A stretch of 64,000 bases of DNA, taken from Oscillatoriales cyanobacterium (GTDB lineage Bacteria; Cyanobacteriota; Cyanobacteriia; Cyanobacteriales; Laspinemataceae). The DNA lies in NCBI GenBank assembly GCA_011390955.1, contig JAABRM010000028.1:1-64000 (forward strand). Direction: 5' to 3'. Below are positions 60,955-64,000 of this stretch, piece after piece (the stretch's first letter is position 1; every line of letters begins with the position of its first letter). A program made the position numbers and the translations under genes. The notes under the pieces were generated by a model. That model had not been told where the DNA came from, made no database searches, and was given only the letters and a program-made list of their open reading frames with translations.

Positions 60955-62190
60955 TTAAACCTTAAATTTTTCTGTAATTCGCCGCATAGCCTCTTCTACA
61001 TTTTCCCGACTATTAAATGCGGAAATGCGGAAATAACCCTCTCCCGCAGCGCCAAAACCAGACCCCGGAGTTCCCACTACATTGACCTGGGAAAGTAAGC
61101 GATCGAAAAACTCCCAACTGGATAAACCATTAGGGGTTTTCACCCAAACATAAGGGGCATTGACTCCGCCATAAACTGTTAAGCCCGCAGCGGTTAATTT
61201 TTCACAAATTATTTTGGCATTTTCCATATAGAAACTGACCAATTTTTTCACTTGGGCTTGCCCCGCTTCGGAGTAGACCGCTTCGGCCCCCCGTTGCACA
61301 ATATAAGACACGCCATTAAATTTAGTAGATTGGCGCCGATTCCACAGTTTATGTAGTTCTACTTTTGTCCCATCACTGGTTTTTGCCGTGAGGGTTTTGG
61401 GGACGACGGTTAAAGCACAACGAGTCCCGGTAAATCCCGCATTTTTCGAGAAGGAACGAAACTCGATCGCGCAATCTCTTGCCCCGTCAATTTCATAAAT
61501 TGAATGGGGTAATTTGAGATCGCTAATAAAGGCTTCGTAAGCCGCATCAAAGAAAATAATCGCATCATGGGATTTGGCATAATCTACCCATGCTTTTAAA
61601 TGGTCTTTTGTGGCGGTAGCGCCGGTAGGATTGTTGGGAAAACATAGATAGATTAAATCTACTTTTTCCGAGGGGATTTCGGCGGTAAAATTATTCTCAG
61701 CAGTGATGGGTAAATATAATAGTCCTTCATATTTTCCCGACTCGGTAGCCTGCCCCGTATGACCGGCCATGACGTTGGTATCCACATAAACTGGATAGAC
61801 CGGATCGGTGACGGCAATGGTGTTATTGTCGCCAAAAATATCCAGGATATTTCCCGTGTCGCATTTGGAACCATCAGAGATAAAAATTTCTGATGCATCG
61901 ATATCACATCCCCGGGCTTGGAAATCTAATGCGGCAATTTTTTCCCGTAACCAAGAATAGCCTTGTTCGGGGCCGTAGCCTTTGAATTTTGCCCGATCGC
62001 CCATATCTTCTACTGCTTGAATCATTGCCGTGCGGCAAGCTTCTGGTAATGGTTCAGTTACATCACCAATGCCCAATTTAATTATCGGTGCCTGGGGATT
62101 TTCTTGGGCAAAAGCATTCACCCGACGGGCAATTTCCGGAAATAAGTAGCCCGCTTTTAGCTTGAGGTAGTTTTCGTTAACTGTTGCCAT
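60955..62190 (-). CDS. dapL: LL-diaminopimelate aminotransferase
   Basis: The 411-residue PLP enzyme converts tetrahydrodipicolinate directly to LL-diaminopimelate in the lysine/peptidoglycan route used by cyanobacteria and plants. Family features include [60 protein letters not shown], the PLP lysine in [17 protein letters not shown], and [19 protein letters not shown]. The length is typical. A run of CCCCCCAAAAGGGGGGATT (60931-60949) just after the stop may serve as terminator. Confidence 0.96.
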   Translation of the reverse strand: MATVNENYLKLKAGYLFPEIARRVNAFAQENPQAPIIKLGIGDVTEPLPEACRTAMIQAVEDMGDRAKFKGYGPEQGYSWLREKIAALDFQARGCDIDASEIFISDGSKCDTGNILDIFGDNNTIAVTDPVYPVYVDTNVMAGHTGQATESGKYEGLLYLPITAENNFTAEIPSEKVDLIYLCFPNNPTGATATKDHLKAWVDYAKSHDAIIFFDAAYEAFISDLKLPHSIYEIDGARDCAIEFRSFSKNAGFTGTRCALTVVPKTLTAKTSDGTKVELHKLWNRRQSTKFNGVSYIVQRGAEAVYSEAGQAQVKKLVSFYMENAKIICEKLTAAGLTVYGGVNAPYVWVKTPNGLSSWEFFDRLLSQVNVVGTPGSGFGAAGEGYFRISAFNSRENVEEAMRRITEKFKV

Positions 62191-62380
62191 TTTTTTAGTT
62201 TACAACTAAACAATTACAATTTTATTTTATCATAAGTTGGCTAATAATCAGCAAAAAAATCATAATTTTTTCAAGGTGTTTGACTAAATCAAATATCACT
62301 GTCCGCGCCCGCGCATTTTTATAGGGAATAACTCCTGACTGCTGTATGATATTGAATGTTAGTGTTTTTCCCTGGATGAT

Positions 62381-63565
62381 ATGACCAGAGTAATTGGTTT
62401 AATGAGTGGGACATCAGTAGATGGAATTGATGCCGCTTTAGTTGAGATTACGGGTGAGGAATTTGACCTAAAAATAGAACTACTTCAGGCCAAAACTTAT
62501 CCCTATCCTACGGCACTTCAATCAGAAATTTTAGCAGTTTGTGCAGGCGATCGCCGATCGATGGCAGAATTTGCCGCCCTAGATGATGCGATCGCCCAAG
62601 TTTTTGCCCAAGCAGCGATCGCGATTCAAACCAATCAACCTGCTGCTGAATCGATCGGATCTCACGGACAAACGATTTACCATCGTCCTCCCGGAACCGC
62701 GATCGACCGGGGCAAAATTCCGGGAATTAATCCTCATGTCCCATTAGGTTATACTACACAACTTGGTCGCGGGGCATTGATTGCCCAGCTAACCGGAATT
62801 CCCACGGTGAGTAATTTTCGCATAGCAGATATTGCTGCTGGAGGACAAGGGGCGCCGTTGGTGACAAAAGTTGATGCTTGTTTAGTTAGTGACGAGCAAA
62901 AATATCGTTGTATTCAAAATATCGGCGGCATTGGCAATGTGACTTATTTGCCCCCAAGAAATCACCCAAAAATTAACCCAGTAAATTGGCTAGAAAGCAT
63001 TCAAGGATGGGATACTGGGCCGGGAAATAGTTTAATTAATTTAGCGGTCGAATATTTGACTGGAGGTGAGCAAAACTACGATCGCAATGGGGCATGGGCA
63101 GCCCAAGGAACGCCCCACTTAGACTTAGTAGAAACTTGGTTAAACCAGCCATTTTTTCACCAAAAACCCCCGAAGTCTACGGGACGGGAATTGTTTGGGG
63201 TTGATTATTTTAACCAATGTTTAGTTGCTGCCGGTGATTTAGCCCCAGCAGATTTATTAGCCACCATTACGGAATTAACCGTGATGTCAATTGTCCGGGG
63301 ATATCGGCAGTTTTTGCCAGTGCAACCGGATGAAGTTTTTCTATGTGGAGGTGGCAGTCATAACGATTATTTACGGCAACGGTTAGCCCAAGAATTAAAA
63401 TTACCTGTATTGACTACCGATGACTTGGGTTTGAATGCGGATTTTAAAGAGGCGATCGCGTTTGCCGTATTAGCTTATTGGCGAAAAATTGGGATTCCGG
63501 GAAATATTCCCACCTGTACCGGAGCCCGTCAACGGATGTTACTTGGTGAAATTAACTCTATTTAA
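62381..63565 (+). CDS. anmK: Anhydro-N-acetylmuramic acid kinase
   Basis: The 394-residue protein phosphorylates and opens 1,6-anhydroMurNAc from peptidoglycan turnover. The ATP-binding motif [20 protein letters not shown] is at the N-terminus. [45 protein letters not shown] and [20 protein letters not shown] are all present, and [20 protein letters not shown] carries the C-terminal lobe. It diverges from dapL, with which it shares a cell-wall theme. Confidence 0.96.
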   Translation: MTRVIGLMSGTSVDGIDAALVEITGEEFDLKIELLQAKTYPYPTALQSEILAVCAGDRRSMAEFAALDDAIAQVFAQAAIAIQTNQPAAESIGSHGQTIYHRPPGTAIDRGKIPGINPHVPLGYTTQLGRGALIAQLTGIPTVSNFRIADIAAGGQGAPLVTKVDACLVSDEQKYRCIQNIGGIGNVTYLPPRNHPKINPVNWLESIQGWDTGPGNSLINLAVEYLTGGEQNYDRNGAWAAQGTPHLDLVETWLNQPFFHQKPPKSTGRELFGVDYFNQCLVAAGDLAPADLLATITELTVMSIVRGYRQFLPVQPDEVFLCGGGSHNDYLRQRLAQELKLPVLTTDDLGLNADFKEAIAFAVLAYWRKIGIPGNIPTCTGARQRMLLGEINSI

Positions 63566-63672
63566 AGGAAAGTAAAAAATCACCGATTCGGGCTGATGAC
63601 TACTTATCAATAAGTAGATATTCAGCCATTAAACGCCGGAATTGGTAATTTTTATTCAGACAATAATTATTT

Positions 63673-64000
63673 TTATTTTTCCTTCGATCTTTGCCGGATG
63701 GGAATTTCTATTTGAAACGTTGTCCCAGAACCAGGTTCAGAAAAACACTCTAATTTACCCTGATGTTTTTCTACGATAATTTGATAACTAATGGATAATC
63801 CTAATCCGGTGCCTTTGCCCACTGGTTTGGTTGTAAAAAATGGATCGAAAATTTTGGATTTAATTTGTTCTGGAATGCCACAGCCATTATCAGAAATAGA
63901 AATTAATACGGATGTAGGATTAACCCTGGATAAATTTTCTGGATGGTTTGTGGCATTTTCTGGCAAATTAGAGTCAAATTTACTCTCCGTAGTAATCGTA
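63673..64000 (-). CDS. Histidine kinase, C-terminal ATPase domain (partial)
   Basis: The frame is open from the stop at 63673 to the window edge, giving 108 residues. It shows the HATPase_c G1 box [17 protein letters not shown], the F box and G2 in [19 protein letters not shown], and the final strand [11 protein letters not shown]. The His phosphorylation domain and any sensor lie outside. [14 protein letters not shown] is typical of NtrB-like or hybrid kinases of cyanobacteria. Confidence 0.9.
   Translation of the reverse strand, partial: TITTESKFDSNLPENATNHPENLSRVNPTSVLISISDNGCGIPEQIKSKIFDPFFTTKPVGKGTGLGLSISYQIIVEKHQGKLECFSEPGSGTTFQIEIPIRQRSKEK

Overview
The window is cyanobacterial chromosome, most likely from a filamentous Oscillatoriales-type organism. 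The evidence is the light-independent chlorophyll genes chlN and chlL, a phylloquinone gene (menB), tandem high-light-inducible proteins, the sufR/sufBCDS cluster beside ferredoxin:thioredoxin reductase, a CGLD27 gene, dapL, very many GCGATCGC (HIP1) octamers, heptamer tandem repeats, and dispersed palindromes such as AGAAACCCGGTTTCT. The genus cannot be fixed from the sequence alone.

Layout. 0-8 kb: a GIY-YIG gene cut by the window edge, the chlL - DUF5331-like - chlN operon (minus), menB (plus), a Cys-rich small protein and a DciA-like DUF721 protein. 8-21 kb: two glycosyltransferase-type genes (one an apparent GT11/GT41 fusion), rnc, one truncated and one intact Rpn/DUF2887 nuclease-like gene, and a type I secretion operon (parvulin-like protein, cNMP/C39-like ABC exporter, HlyD adaptor). 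20.6-30 kb: purN, a CPBP protease, a DUF3326 protein, a [2Fe-2S] ferredoxin, two hli genes, a GT4 glycosyltransferase, then yqeK - rsfS - CGLD27. 30-40 kb: two TPR proteins, aspA, a MarC-family protein, a PspA-like coiled coil, a Pro/Ala-rich single-pass protein with a PilP/GspC-like tail, and mnmG. 40-41.5 kb: one intact PIN toxin-antitoxin pair and one decayed pair. 41.8-48.6 kb: sufS, sufD, sufC, sufB and ftrC on the minus strand, diverging from sufR, with two CAAC-N6-GTTG operators between ftrC and sufR. 49.2-50.5 kb: no credible protein gene, but three copies of a ~250-nt structured RNA gene, each with its own promoter and terminator stem. 50.9-54.5 kb: a VapBC pair, a CHAT/TPR leader remnant, a dynamin-like GTPase and a lone DUF2281 antitoxin. 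54.6-60.6 kb: a tripartite efflux cluster (TolC, MacB-like permease, HlyD adaptor, small protein) without an ATPase gene. 61-64 kb: dapL, anmK and the C-terminal part of a histidine kinase.

How the genes work together. ChlL and ChlN belong to dark protochlorophyllide reductase; MenB makes the phylloquinone precursor; the Hli proteins protect or assemble chlorophyll proteins; Suf and FTR handle Fe-S assembly and thiol redox control. These form a photosynthesis and Fe-S theme. The intergenic DNA is unusually repeat-rich: at least three MITE-like families (about 88, 101 and 152-155 bp), 7-bp tandem arrays, GGATTCCCGC palindromes and AGAAACCCGGTTTCT clusters fill most gaps, and one repeat type has entered the tolC coding sequence.

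The strongest candidate for something undescribed is the RNA gene triplet at 49.28-50.47 kb. Its stems are supported by compensatory changes between copies, and it lies just upstream of toxin-antitoxin and dynamin genes.
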